A stretch of 62,267 nucleotides of DNA from Pseudomonas sp. REP124 (GCF_020164475.1 NZ_JAIQWX010000020.1:1-62267); one strand, 5' to 3'. Positions 7,501 through 16,266 are shown, counted from the first letter of the stretch. The notes: a model not told the origin generated them from the letters alone. Program-made: numbers and translations.

Positions 7501-10421
7501 CCGTGGTCGAGCGCATCCACGCCATTCGCCGCTTCAACGATTGCCGGGACGGCGACCCACGGGAAGGCACCGGGGATTGTCCGGTGGCCAAGCAGCATCC
7601 GTACTTCGGGCGATTCAATCGCGCTGACTGGCTGGGCGCGCGCACCACGCTGCAACGCTGGTTCGCCGACCCGGTGCTGAACGTGCACAACATCGATCGC
7701 GGCCTGGGCAATATCTTTACCCACGACCACCTCGGCCCTTCGACCCACCAGCAAGTGGGCATGTACGCCACGGTGCTGGCCGAGCCTGCCGGTTCCAAGT
7801 GGTATCACGCCGAGACCGGCGAGCCTCTGTACAACGGTGGCGGGCGCCAGGACGGTGGCCCGACTTCCTGGCAAGCGGTGATCGAGACCGGCGATCTCGA
7901 TGGCGACAACCGCAACGACAGCTTCCGCGAGTTCTTCCTCGAGTTCAGCGACTTCCAGCACGCCTATGAGGCCGGCGTCTACGTCGGCGCAGGCCCCGAT
8001 GGTGTGCCCAATGCCGCAGCCTTCCCGGCCACGGCGGACAGCTTCCGCTACGCGATCAACCCGCCGGCGCGCAAGTCGGCCGCCAACCTGCTGGAGTCGG
8101 TGGTGGAAGTCGCCAGTGGCCAACTGCTGACGTGCCCGTCGCGGCCGTGCCCGCAAGCGATCTCGGCATCGGACCCCGGCATCTTTGTCGTCAACTACCG
8201 CCACGAGCCCTTGGGCTTGCGCATTTACGACCCGAACAAAATGGCGCCGGACGGCAAGCGTGGCATGCAGGCTGATGGCCTGGCCGGTGACCTGTCGTAC
8301 GCGCTGCAAAGCCGCACCGATCGGGCGATCCCTGCACTGAACCTGGCCCCCAGCGCAATCACCGCGGCGACCGGCCCTACCGGCGGCGTGACCCTGTTGC
8401 CCAAACACATCAACCGGGGCGACTTGCCGGGTGATCCGTTCACGCCGACGTTGCGCACCTACACCGGCGACAACGTGCGCCTGCGGGTCAATGCCGGCGG
8501 CCACGAAGAGGAGCACAACGTGACGGTGCACGGCGTGAAGTGGCTGCATTCGGGCAGCGGCTTCGGCAACAGCTCCAACACCGGCTGGAAGGCGTCGCAG
8601 ATGGTGGCGATTTCCGAGCAGTTCGGCTTCATGGCGCCGGTGGCGATGATGTCCAGCGCGGCGAGCGAGACCGGCGATTACCTGTATTCCATGGATGCCT
8701 CTCTGGAAGGCTACTGGAGTGGGTTGTGGGGCATCATGCGTAACTACTCGCAGAGCCGCAGCGACCTGTTCCCGCTGCCCAACAACCCAAGGCCGGTGGC
8801 CGCGCGCAACACCGTCAATTTCAATGGCGTGTGCCCGCGCATCAGCCCCAATCCCACCGGCATCGGCACCCGGCCGACGGTGCAGCGCAACTACGAAGTG
8901 GTCGCGGCGCTGGCCAACGACATCCTCGCCAACCCGTTGGGCCTGACCATCGGCGACCCGGCAGGCGCTGGCCAGCATGTCGGCGGTCCGCTCAATCCGC
9001 TCGGCGGCACCCTGGTCTACAACCCGAGGCCGGTGACGGTGCCGCAGGTGACGATCTTCGATCCTGAAGATGGCGAGACCTTCACCATCGGAGGGCAGTC
9101 CGGTCCGTTGCACGACCCGACGGCCATCCTGTATGTGCGCAAGGCCGATCTGGATCCGGTCAGCGGCAAGCTCAAGCCCGGGGTGCCCGTCGAGCCGCTG
9201 ACGCTGCGCGCCGCCGCCGGGGATTGCATCAACATCACCTTGGAGAACCGCCTGCCCCTGATGATGCCGGACCTGCCGAATTACGCGGTGATGCAAGGCA
9301 CGGTCAAGCGCGACCGCTCCAGCGCGCAGGGCTCGACCACCTTCAACAACAACCTGATGCGGCCCTCCAGCCACGTTGGCCTGCACGCCCAGCTGCTGAC
9401 CTACGACGTCAGCAAATCGGATGGCTTCAACGTCGGCAGCAACCCGGTGCAGACCGTGGCGCCACGGGCCGGCAGCACCGGTGCATGGCCAAGCCGGACC
9501 TATCAGTACTACGCCGGGCACCTGGAGCGCGCCGGTCAGCCGGTGGCGTCTCAATTGGGGCGCAACGTCGACATGATCGAAGCGACCCCCATCGAGTTCG
9601 GTGGCCTGAACCTGATGCCGTCCGACCCGATCAAGCAACCGCAAAAAGGCCTGGTCGGGGCCATGTCAGTGGTGCCGCCGGGCGCCACCTGGCAGGAGGA
9701 TGCCGCTTCAAGGGCATCGGCCACCGTGCAGCCGACGGGCACCAGCAGCTATCGCGACTTCATGATGATCTGGCAAAAATCCCTGAACATGCGCTGGGCC
9801 AACGGCCTGCCGGTGGAGAACATGTCGTCCGAAGGCCCGGGCGTTCCCAACGACCCCAAAGACAACTCGGACATGGCCATCAACTACAAGAGCGAGCCCC
9901 TGTGGTACCGCTTCGCCCGCGCGCCGAACGCACCGTTCGGCCAGGCGGCCGGCAATGGCCTGGGCGCAGTGCCCAATGCGCACATGGCCTACAGCAATGC
10001 GCTGGTCGGCGGCGATCCGGTCACACCGATACTGCGGGCCAAACCCGGGCAGCCGTTCCGCACCCACGTTCTGATGCCGTCGGGCGGCAGCCGTGGCGCG
10101 ACCTTCCAGCTCGACGGCCATGTCTGGGCGTTCAACCCGTTCCAGGCCGAAAAGCTCGACACCTGGGGCTACCCCATGAAAAACGCAGGCATCGGCTCGG
10201 TGCGCTTTGGCTACAACCCCATGGCCATGTACATCGGCGCCCAGGAAAGCGTGCTCCCGGCCGCGCACTTCAGCTTCATGTTCCCCAGTGCGGGCGGGGC
10301 GAATGCGGTGCCGGGGGATTATCTGTACCGGGACTATGCGGCGTTCGGGAATCTGGGAGGGATTTGGGGGTTGTTGCGGGTCAGCGATGAGCCTGCGCCA
10401 CCGCCGGCTGCCGCGCCGTAG
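4587..10421 (+). CDS. Giant multicopper oxidase, MnxG/McoA-like (putative Mn(II) oxidase)
   Basis: About 1944 aa. The start at 4587 is chosen for GGAGG 9 nt upstream; earlier in-frame ATGs would overlap the sigma-54 promoter. A Sec signal peptide (hydrophobic stretch about residues 22-36, ending near AEAA) sends it to the periplasm or beyond. Copper ligands are visible: HLHGH at 487-491, and HCH-x3-H-x4-M at 538-549, a complete type 1/2/3 motif. A second HDH-x5-H-x4-M at 1046-1059 has Asp in place of the type 1 Cys, so that site probably lacks type 1 copper. More cupredoxin-like segments run to the C-terminus, which ends Pro/Ala-rich. Oxidases of this size in P. putida GB-1 (MnxG, McoA) oxidise Mn(II) and depend on the sigma-54 activator MnxR; the sigma-54 promoter here fits that. 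The substrate is inferred, not shown. Confidence 0.85.
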   Translation: MTRAQLHSHIELDGIRRWLKRPQGLALLAGVWLAGGELAEAAVQCQRTLVANVVAMDQPLMFNRLGAHNPNGMMFALRADVVDTNGVLITQGGSATPGQVTLRPDKRPRPLVLRVAAGDCLTVNLQNLLAFQANPNGQGGDHENGANGELHVDAQVADRHVGFQVNGLQAFGSINDISANSGRNDNTLLAPGQSRSYTLYAEREGTFVATSYGATFGSEGSSGNVGNGLFGQVVVLPKGGRAYHNTVTEEDMRLATRGRTPAGQPIIDYQARYPMLEPWIAEGKAGKPILSMVDGSEIIASNADAVIMGPNADGSFPPSTYPLESQGKRNPSLPNRLEPFRDFAAVFHDQSAVIQAFPGFWGDLAFGQMLDPTRDAFMVNYGSGGMGAEVIANRVGVGPMHDCLSCAYEEFFLSAHTTGDIAMQVDVPANIGLEQLAPGQVPPADSVGIKASMALYPAEPSNVAHSYLGDAVKFRNISVGYEQHVFHLHGHQWLFNPNDDNSDYMDAQGVGPGSGYTYEIANGGSGNRNRVVGDAIYHCHFYPHFAQGMWAMWRIHDVFEEGTRLAVSQEGDNEFHAQPFALRSGLPAAGARALPDGEIVAGTPIPAIVPLPGKALPPMPGKVVVIPKLSGETLTAEHEPGDDSEAPPAPKVVGSLALVDRSEANRNADGSLKNPGYPFWIGGIESTVGQRPPTPPLDMLDAQTATALKGSGKELWSALDPAQAGGWDGGLPRHGLDGWAAGGEAQVTTTLVDMSKGLERAKPVYFPEEGTEVEQSGMAFHAKPSHASFAVLPNGQLQPRDFLTNGAPPVAGAPFFEPCMDDRQKRLTRAAGAGYFNSGERLDAQSFTGASLFTADHPRVYKGANIQFDAVFNKIGYHFPQTRILTLWEDAWPVINKQRPPEPLVMRMNTFDCTMYQHTNLVPSVYELDDYQVRTPTDVIGQHIHLPKWDLTSADGSANGWNYEDGVLSPSTVVERIHAIRRFNDCRDGDPREGTGDCPVAKQHPYFGRFNRADWLGARTTLQRWFADPVLNVHNIDRGLGNIFTHDHLGPSTHQQVGMYATVLAEPAGSKWYHAETGEPLYNGGGRQDGGPTSWQAVIETGDLDGDNRNDSFREFFLEFSDFQHAYEAGVYVGAGPDGVPNAAAFPATADSFRYAINPPARKSAANLLESVVEVASGQLLTCPSRPCPQAISASDPGIFVVNYRHEPLGLRIYDPNKMAPDGKRGMQADGLAGDLSYALQSRTDRAIPALNLAPSAITAATGPTGGVTLLPKHINRGDLPGDPFTPTLRTYTGDNVRLRVNAGGHEEEHNVTVHGVKWLHSGSGFGNSSNTGWKASQMVAISEQFGFMAPVAMMSSAASETGDYLYSMDASLEGYWSGLWGIMRNYSQSRSDLFPLPNNPRPVAARNTVNFNGVCPRISPNPTGIGTRPTVQRNYEVVAALANDILANPLGLTIGDPAGAGQHVGGPLNPLGGTLVYNPRPVTVPQVTIFDPEDGETFTIGGQSGPLHDPTAILYVRKADLDPVSGKLKPGVPVEPLTLRAAAGDCINITLENRLPLMMPDLPNYAVMQGTVKRDRSSAQGSTTFNNNLMRPSSHVGLHAQLLTYDVSKSDGFNVGSNPVQTVAPRAGSTGAWPSRTYQYYAGHLERAGQPVASQLGRNVDMIEATPIEFGGLNLMPSDPIKQPQKGLVGAMSVVPPGATWQEDAASRASATVQPTGTSSYRDFMMIWQKSLNMRWANGLPVENMSSEGPGVPNDPKDNSDMAINYKSEPLWYRFARAPNAPFGQAAGNGLGAVPNAHMAYSNALVGGDPVTPILRAKPGQPFRTHVLMPSGGSRGATFQLDGHVWAFNPFQAEKLDTWGYPMKNAGIGSVRFGYNPMAMYIGAQESVLPAAHFSFMFPSAGGANAVPGDYLYRDYAAFGNLGGIWGLLRVSDEPAPPPAAAP

Positions 10422-10537
10422 CAGGGTAATCTACGAGGCACCGTCGCCGCCCAGGCGCGACGGTGCCCGTTACCTGCAGAGGCGTTCGACTCTGGTAGAT
10501 TGCAGCCACTCAACGTCCTGCCCGAGACCCGCCCACC

Positions 10538-10849
10538 ATGAGAATCATCCGCAGCAAAGACTTCACCGCCTCCCGCGCCTGGGGCGCCGACGACATCTCC
10601 AACATGGGCGGCACCACCGTGCGCCTGCACTGGACTGACCAGCCTTACAAGTGGCATGTGAATGATGGGGAAGAGGTGTTTGCGGTGCTGGATGGGGTGG
10701 TGGATATGCACTATCGGGAGTCGGGTGTGGAGCGGGTTGTGACGTTGGAGGTAGGGGATGTGTTTTTTGCGGGGGAGGGGTGTGAGCATGTGGCGCATCC
10801 TCGGGGGGAGGTGAGGGTTTTGGTTGTGGAGCGGGAGGGGAGTGTTTGA
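10538..10849 (+). CDS. Small cupin-domain protein
   Basis: 103 aa, a single cupin barrel. Motifs such as WHVNDGEEVFAVLDG and GDVFFAGEGCEHVAHP supply the usual His/Glu metal ligands (H, E in the first motif, H in the second). No signal peptide, so cytosolic. Such stand-alone cupins bind a metal but their substrate cannot be read from sequence. It follows the oxidase by 116 bp in the same direction and might be co-transcribed, though no link is evident. A broken copy of its middle part lies at 20483-20549. Confidence 0.75.
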   Translation: MRIIRSKDFTASRAWGADDISNMGGTTVRLHWTDQPYKWHVNDGEEVFAVLDGVVDMHYRESGVERVVTLEVGDVFFAGEGCEHVAHPRGEVRVLVVEREGSV

Positions 10850-11113
10850 GGTTGGTGGGGGGATTGGTGGTTACTATGAAGGGCTGAAATCGACCATTAG
10901 CAGTCGTTCATCAATGATGGTTATCGCCCCATTGCTACCCGTCGCGGAGGACACCGATTGGCCGGAAGCTTTTCTAAAACGACCTAGGGGACGCGCTTCG
11001 CAGTTGACTAAGAATGTTCGCAACAGAGCATTGCGCTGACTGGCAAAACGCTATCACCTTCACTAGAATTACTTAATTTTCGTGCAAATACGCAGCTTTT
11101 AGGATGGTGGGAC

Positions 11114-12841
11114 ATGGATAACCTGGTTACGGAATGGTCACTAGATGGCGTTCTTGATGATATGAGGCGTATTGATCTAACAATGAAAGATCGACAGTTC
11201 GCATTCATTCTAGGAGCTGGTGCCTCACGAACATCCGGAATTCCCACTGGACAAGAGCTAGCGAAAAGATGGATTGAGGATATTCATTTGAGGGAATGCC
11301 TCGATGAACGCCCCTTACACGAGTGGTTGTACGAGACAAAGATAATTAATGAAAAATTAACGATAGAAAACTCTGGCGAGTTTTATCCGGAAATTTTTGA
11401 GCATCGTTTTCGCTGCGACAAAGAAGCAGGGTATGCAGAACTAGAGGCTGCCATGGAAGGAAAACTTCCAAGTCTCGGCTACTCTTTACTGGCTGAAATC
11501 ATACAAAATACCAGGCACAAAGTTGTTGTAACCACAAATTTTGACAACTTGGTCGCCGATGCACTTGCGATGCATGCGCACCAGTCGCCATTAGTCGTAG
11601 CGCATGAATCTCTCGCTGGTTTTGTGCGCCCACAAATGCGTCGCCCATTGGTAGCTAAGATTCATCGTGATTTATACCTCAATCCAATAAATGATCCGGC
11701 TGGCGTTTCAAAAATGGAGAAAGGTTGGAAGCTCGCTTTAAAGAGGCTATTTCAGTATTTTACGCCCATTGTAGTTGGTTATGGGGGAAACGACGGCAGC
11801 TTAATGGATATGCTCATGGATCTGGAACCAGGAGATATTTCTGGGCGTATGGTATGGTGCTATCGAGAAGGCTCCCCGCCACCTGAGAAGGCTTTAAATG
11901 TCCTTAGAAAGCATAATGGCTTATTGGTAAAAGTTCCCGGATTTGACCAATTCATGCTGCGATTGGCTGCGCAATTGGTCACCGAATTCGATGTCGCCGC
12001 CATTGCAGAGCGAACTGCTGAGCTGGGGCAAGAACGGGCACGTCGCTATCGGGAGCAGGCAATTCAACTTCGTGACACCTCTATGCACGGGTCACCTGCC
12101 GAGCGGAGAGGCGGAGAGGTATTAAGCCAATCAGTGCGTTCAGATCAGAGCTGGTGGGCTTGGGATATGAAAGCAAAGGCTGAAACGGATATCGAATCTC
12201 GGCGTAGTGTTTATCTTGAAGGACTTAAGCACTTCCCGGCCAGTGCAGAGCTAATCGGGAACTATGCATTCTTTTTGTCAGTTGACTGTGATGAGAATGA
12301 GCAGGCTGATATTGAATACAAGAAGGCCATTGAAATAGCCCCCCACAACGCAAATCTTCTCAATGATTACGCCGTCCACCTAAGTTCGGTTACAGAAGAT
12401 TACGATCTTGCAGAAGAATACTTCAAAAAATCTATCCATCTAAGCCCTGAAAACCAAGTTCATGTGGGCAGTTACGCCGAATTTTTAGCCAACATCAGAG
12501 GCAAAGTCGCCGAGGCTGAACAGCTATTTAAGCAGTTGGTGAGTGAGCACCCAGACAGCGGATGGCTTACATGTACCTACGCCAACTTTATCCGCAACCA
12601 CCTAGACCATGAAGAGAACCATGATCTACTTGGGTCTCTATATGCAAGCGCACTAGGGTACGAGCCTGAGAACAACTGGATAATGGTTAACTACGCTATA
12701 TATCTTGGGGAAGTAAGCGACAAGCACGATGAGGCAGTTAAAATGTTCGAGAAAGCGATTAGCCTAGCAGCAGACGATGACGAATGGCCAACAGAGCGCT
12801 ATCAAGAATTCCTGGACTTGAAGTCCGAGGAGAATGTATAA
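11114..12841 (+). CDS. SIR2-like domain protein with C-terminal TPR repeats (candidate anti-phage defence)
   Basis: 575 aa. The N-terminal SIR2-like (SIR2_2) domain spans about residues 25-290: LGAGAS at 33-38, TTNFDNL at 140-146 and GYGGNDG at 222-228 form the NAD pocket, with a His at 184 (KIHRD, where many relatives have KIHGD). A linker follows, then four to five degenerate TPR units from about 375 to 565 (blocks such as EYKKAIEIAPHNANLLNDYA and EEYFKKSIHLSPEN). SIR2 domains fused to sensor modules are known NAD-depleting effectors in phage defence (ThsA, DSR, SIR2-STAND). This one appears to be a single gene. Its codon usage is visibly AT-richer than its neighbours, as expected of transferred DNA. 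A defence role is inferred. Confidence 0.8.
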   Translation: MDNLVTEWSLDGVLDDMRRIDLTMKDRQFAFILGAGASRTSGIPTGQELAKRWIEDIHLRECLDERPLHEWLYETKIINEKLTIENSGEFYPEIFEHRFRCDKEAGYAELEAAMEGKLPSLGYSLLAEIIQNTRHKVVVTTNFDNLVADALAMHAHQSPLVVAHESLAGFVRPQMRRPLVAKIHRDLYLNPINDPAGVSKMEKGWKLALKRLFQYFTPIVVGYGGNDGSLMDMLMDLEPGDISGRMVWCYREGSPPPEKALNVLRKHNGLLVKVPGFDQFMLRLAAQLVTEFDVAAIAERTAELGQERARRYREQAIQLRDTSMHGSPAERRGGEVLSQSVRSDQSWWAWDMKAKAETDIESRRSVYLEGLKHFPASAELIGNYAFFLSVDCDENEQADIEYKKAIEIAPHNANLLNDYAVHLSSVTEDYDLAEEYFKKSIHLSPENQVHVGSYAEFLANIRGKVAEAEQLFKQLVSEHPDSGWLTCTYANFIRNHLDHEENHDLLGSLYASALGYEPENNWIMVNYAIYLGEVSDKHDEAVKMFEKAISLAADDDEWPTERYQEFLDLKSEENV

Positions 12842-13332
12842 GGATCTTAGTTGTATTTGCTTCCAAGAATATGATAAATCTTACGAACTATGCTTATCTC
12901 ATTCAAAGGCTTTTTTAGCGTTAAAACAAACTAAACATTTCTCACATTGCGCTGCAATAGGTAGTTAGAAGGCACCCACCTCGAAGGAAATCGTGGCTAG
13001 GGTGCCCACTTGCATCCAGGGTCGGCATTCGCAACGGCATAGAACTGGATCAAAAATGCATTCGATTTAGTCCAGTGATGCCCCCCCAAAGCTAGGCACC
13101 GGGATGCTGAACTTAGAGGATCTAACTCACAATTCGAAACAAAACGCGATCAAACAATTGACGAATTGCTCAATGTTTCGTAGCTGCTTTCAACAGCTGT
13201 AATGCGTCGAAGTATGCCGGAACGGATGCTTCTGGCCGATTGTTGCCTGTCACGACCGGCTGAGAACGGCCAGAAGCGGTCATTGCACCACAATGGTATC
13301 GTCCACTTCTTTTCTAAGGCTTCTGAGAAATC
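12842..13332. other. AT-rich gene-free stretch after the SIR2-TPR gene
   Basis: About 490 bp with no convincing reading frame. The only recognisable item is the palindromic repeat at 13229-13278. Composition resembles the SIR2 gene more than the surrounding core-like sequence. Confidence 0.5.
13229..13278. repeat. Dispersed palindromic repeat, copy A
   Basis: GCTTCTGGCCG and CGGCCAGAAGC form the ends of an inverted repeat around TTGCCTGTCACGACCGGC. Related units occur at 26056-26098 and more distantly at 27016-27057. Confidence 0.55.
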
Positions 13333-13770
13333 ATGAATAGAGCTAAGTCCTTAATCTGGGCCGTTGCTCCCGAGTTAGGCATCCCTGAATCACCAGTTCT
13401 TCTGGTTGAATCGGGCAACCTTTGGCTCGCTTACTTCCAGGCTTTGAACGAAAGCCTTGCGATTGTGCGTTTTTCCGGGCTCATTGATCATCGTCTTATG
13501 CCTATAGGGGACGAGGGGTTAGGACGCCACCCCTATGTGCGTGCAGGCCTTCAGCCTTACTCGTTCAACGAACTTATTGGCTCAGAAGAAACCGTCAGCC
13601 GCCCATATTCAAGTGCTAGACATTGGGTCGTTACGTTTAAAGACGAGACTCTTGATGTGATTGCGCGAACTGGTGAGGTCATGGCCTCGGGATTAACCCT
13701 CGCATCGCCACTTGAGGCCTTGCTCACATTTCAACTCCCACGAGCTACAAACGGCTTTCTCAACGACTGA
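13333..13770 (+). CDS. Hypothetical protein
   Basis: 145 aa, no signal peptide or membrane segment. I do not recognise the family. The sequence is mixed alpha/beta-like with a well-formed core (SGNLWLAYFQALNESLAIVR, RHWVVTFKDETLDVIARTGE). It follows the SIR2 gene by about 490 bp in the same direction, but the gap makes a common operon unlikely. Confidence 0.55.
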   Translation: MNRAKSLIWAVAPELGIPESPVLLVESGNLWLAYFQALNESLAIVRFSGLIDHRLMPIGDEGLGRHPYVRAGLQPYSFNELIGSEETVSRPYSSARHWVVTFKDETLDVIARTGEVMASGLTLASPLEALLTFQLPRATNGFLND

Positions 13771-13923
13771 CGCCTGCTCGGGGTTGATTTCAGCCGGTAG
13801 TGAAAGGCAGAAAACGGCTAGAAGCCGGCAGTGATCCTAATAAGTAAATCTGTTCCATTTTTCCTGGTGCTGTCTTGGTCCGGCCTTGCGTTCGGGCCTT
13901 CTTGTTTCTGGAACCCGCCCCTT

Positions 13924-13946
13924 GTAGGAGCGAGCTTGCTCGCGAA
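13924..13946. repeat. REP element
   Basis: GTAGGAGCGAGCTTGCTCGCG is the standard P. fluorescens-type REP core, here as a single unit. Confidence 0.7.
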
Positions 13947-14040
13947 GAACGCAAGACACCCGCGTCGCCTGCTGGATACCCACGCCCACCGAAACCCAAC
14001 CCGCCTCTACAAGAAGCACGCCTGACGCTTAAACCAGAAC

Positions 14041-14349
14041 CTACACCTCAGTCTCCTCCGTCCGCTGAGGCTTGGGCACAACCGTCCGATCCCGCGTCAA
14101 AACCTTCACCGCATCATCGACCAACGCCTTACTCATCGCCGTCAAATAATGCGCCGCCCAGGCGTGATAATCCGTGTCCCTGATAAAAGCCGAGTCCTTG
14201 GTCAGCGCCTTGGCAAGAAACAGAAAATCGGAAGCCATGCTCAACGCATCACCGAGCGGAACGTCGCGGGTGACATGGAACAGCGGTTGATCCGCGCAAT
14301 AGATCGCGGGTGTCAGGCCGATGGTTTTGAGTTCGGGTTGTTCGGTCAT
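14041..14349 (-). CDS. DUF3077 family protein
   Basis: 102 aa from the ATG at 14349 (MTEQPELK); a longer frame from 14376 adds nine unlikely residues. The pattern LFHV...VPLGDALSMASDFL followed by YHAWAAHYLTAMSKALVDDAVKVL is typical of the Pseudomonas DUF3077 family. It is a short cytosolic helical protein of unknown function, often present in several copies per genome. Confidence 0.7.
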   Translation of the reverse strand: MTEQPELKTIGLTPAIYCADQPLFHVTRDVPLGDALSMASDFLFLAKALTKDSAFIRDTDYHAWAAHYLTAMSKALVDDAVKVLTRDRTVVPKPQRTEETEV

Positions 14350-14935
14350 TGGCCACCTCCGGTGCGGGAGAGGCAATGGAGGAGGGGGTTACGCGATTGG
14401 GGATTGCGTAGAGGGGAAGGCCAGGTTTGGTACGGATTTCTAGTGCACATGATCTAACTCCTTGATTACCGGAGCTGTCACGTTCGTTTCCACACGAATG
14501 GGTGACAGCTGTGCGCAGGGTGGAAAACCGGGAATCAAGGAAACCGGCACGTCCGAAGACGTCCCACGCACAGCCGCCATAGAGCACGCTGCTGGCATAA
14601 AAAAAGCGCCGGCAGACGTGATGGGGGCGCTGTTGCGCCTTGAATTACACGGGTTTCCACACCCGGTCGCTGATTTGGCAGCGACGGGTGGGAGGGTATC
14701 GTGCAGATATTTTTCCTGCAACCCTCAAAGATCCTGGTCGCCTATCTCCCTGGACGAAAAAGTTCATGTCCTCTGGACAAGACAAAAAGGGGGACAGATC
14801 TAAAATCTGTCCCCCTTTTGGCCTCAGCTTTCAGGCACAAAAATTTCGCCTTTCATAAGAGATATCTTGCTGGAATGAAGGGGCCAAGCTTGGCCCAGCC
14901 CCTGTATAACCCGCACTGTTGCAGCCTTCTGCGCC
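14350..14935. other. Gene-poor stretch with hairpins
   Basis: A stable hairpin lies at 14658-14692 (ACCCGGTCGCTG / CAGCGACGGGT) and a long palindrome at 14785-14819. A 93-codon minus-strand frame at 14440-14721 is open but has no recognisable domain or ribosome site; I do not call it a gene. The GGGGGCGCTGTTGCGCC segment beside the hairpin suggests a repeat or structured RNA rather than protein. Confidence 0.35.
14785..14819 (-). terminator. GGGGGACAGAT palindrome, possible terminator
   Basis: Perfect 15-bp arms AAAAGGGGGACAGAT and ATCTGTCCCCCTTTT with a 5-nt loop. Read on the minus strand it ends in a T run, so it could terminate the enoyl-CoA hydratase-like gene that ends at 14936. A related palindrome lies on the other side of that gene. 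Confidence 0.55.
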
Positions 14936-15889
14936 TCAGTTTTTCTCGGCACTGACCTGGCCGGTGTACTTGGGCAGATTGATTTCCACATCAGCTTTTT
15001 GTTGCAGGCCTAGTTCCATCAGGCGGCCGATATGGTGTTGGGCGGCAGGGCGTCGAACAGAGTTGAGAAAAGCGGGCCATTCCTTCCCGACGTCTTCGTT
15101 TGAAGGGAGGGAAGCTACGTTCACCAGATCCTTGATCTCGCCCAGAGATTGCTTGTCGAAGGTGGCGATGCGGCGCGCCAGTGCATCGACGAAGCCGTTC
15201 AGCTCGTTTTCGGGAAAGCTGCGGTTTACGTACCCATAACGCTCGGCCAGCTTGCCGTCGATGTCGTTACCGCTTAGCAGGACTTCTAATGCACGGCCGC
15301 GGCCGATAAGGCGTGGCAGGCGCGCCATTGGGCCTCCGCCTGGAACAAAGCCGGCGCCAATTTCAAATTGGGAAAGCACTGCCTTGTCGCTGGCAAAACG
15401 CATATCGCTGGCCAGTGCCAGTTCGCTGCCCACGCCAGAGGCGCGGCCGTTGATCATGGCGATGGAAACCACTGGGGACTTGCTCAGGCGTACCAACATG
15501 TCCGGAAGGGGCGGCAGGCCGGTCTTCCCGTTGGGCATTTCCAGTGTCCGCTCCAGGGGCTCCGCGAAGTCGTAGTGGGTCAGGAAAAAGCCAGGCACCT
15601 TGCTTTCAAAAACCACCACCTTGAGTTTGGCGTCGCTTTCTATCGCGCTGACCACCTTCTCGAACTGTAAGGTTGAATCCGGACCATATATGTTGAAAGG
15701 CGGGTTGTTGATCTGCACTCGCCAGTATTCCGGGCTGACCTTATTAATCAGAAACTGGTTGGGGGCGGAACTGGCAGATTTTGGGGGGCTGGCAGCAGCG
15801 TCGGCGGCAAGGGCTTGACCTGCGATGAAGCTCCCACCCAACAGCATGCTAAAGGCGAGAGTGGCGCTTACGATACGTTGTGATTTCAT
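14936..15889 (-). CDS. Exported enoyl-CoA hydratase/isomerase-fold protein
   Basis: 317 aa. Residues 1-29 are a clear Sec signal peptide (hydrophobic core LAFSMLLGGSFIAG, cleavage near ALA|ADA), followed by a low-complexity Ser/Ala/Pro linker and a complete crotonase fold. Both positions that hold the catalytic glutamates in hydratases are Glu (SGVGSELALASDM and SQFEIGAGFVPGG), and VPGFFLTHYDF sits at the oxyanion loop. Enoyl-CoA hydratases are normally cytosolic because CoA esters are; export suggests a different substrate or a non-CoA reaction. It is a single gene with GGAG upstream of the ATG. Confidence 0.8.
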   Translation of the reverse strand: MKSQRIVSATLAFSMLLGGSFIAGQALAADAAASPPKSASSAPNQFLINKVSPEYWRVQINNPPFNIYGPDSTLQFEKVVSAIESDAKLKVVVFESKVPGFFLTHYDFAEPLERTLEMPNGKTGLPPLPDMLVRLSKSPVVSIAMINGRASGVGSELALASDMRFASDKAVLSQFEIGAGFVPGGGPMARLPRLIGRGRALEVLLSGNDIDGKLAERYGYVNRSFPENELNGFVDALARRIATFDKQSLGEIKDLVNVASLPSNEDVGKEWPAFLNSVRRPAAQHHIGRLMELGLQQKADVEINLPKYTGQVSAEKN

Positions 15890-16266
15890 AATGGTGGAGC
15901 TCCAATGTTATGGATGAACAGCGTTGGATTGACCTGAGTTTTGTTCAGGACCACGAGCACCAGTTGATGCTCGAATTAGCAGTACCGCTTGGAAAATATA
16001 GGCGCGATGTGGTCAGGTTGATGCTCAACTTCTCGACCCCTTTCGCCGGCCAGCCAACATCGCCGGTTTTAATGGAATGTTGAACTTGGCTGTGCTTCTG
16101 GAGAACGATGGGGTCACTATATTTATGATCATCATGAAGATAAACGGACGATCTGAAATATCAGTTAATACATGGGGTAACTAATCAACTGAAGCTTCAG
16201 GAGGGATGGGCTATCGATCCGAAGTGGAGATTGGGTAGTTGCCCAAGCGCTGATCTGCTCAGCACC

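Noticed and set aside
6939..9644. 901-codon antisense open frame in the same gene
   Set aside because: Same reason; the plus-strand frame has copper motifs, signal peptide and promoter, the minus frame has nothing recognisable.
13333..13770. Hypothetical gene as partner in a two-gene SIR2 defence system
   Set aside because: Separated from the SIR2 gene by about 490 bp with a repeat between, and no effector or sensor motif is visible.
14440..14721. 93-codon minus-strand frame upstream of DUF3077
   Set aside because: No ribosome site, low-complexity Pro/Ala/Ser composition, and overlaps a strong hairpin; left as a structured intergenic stretch.
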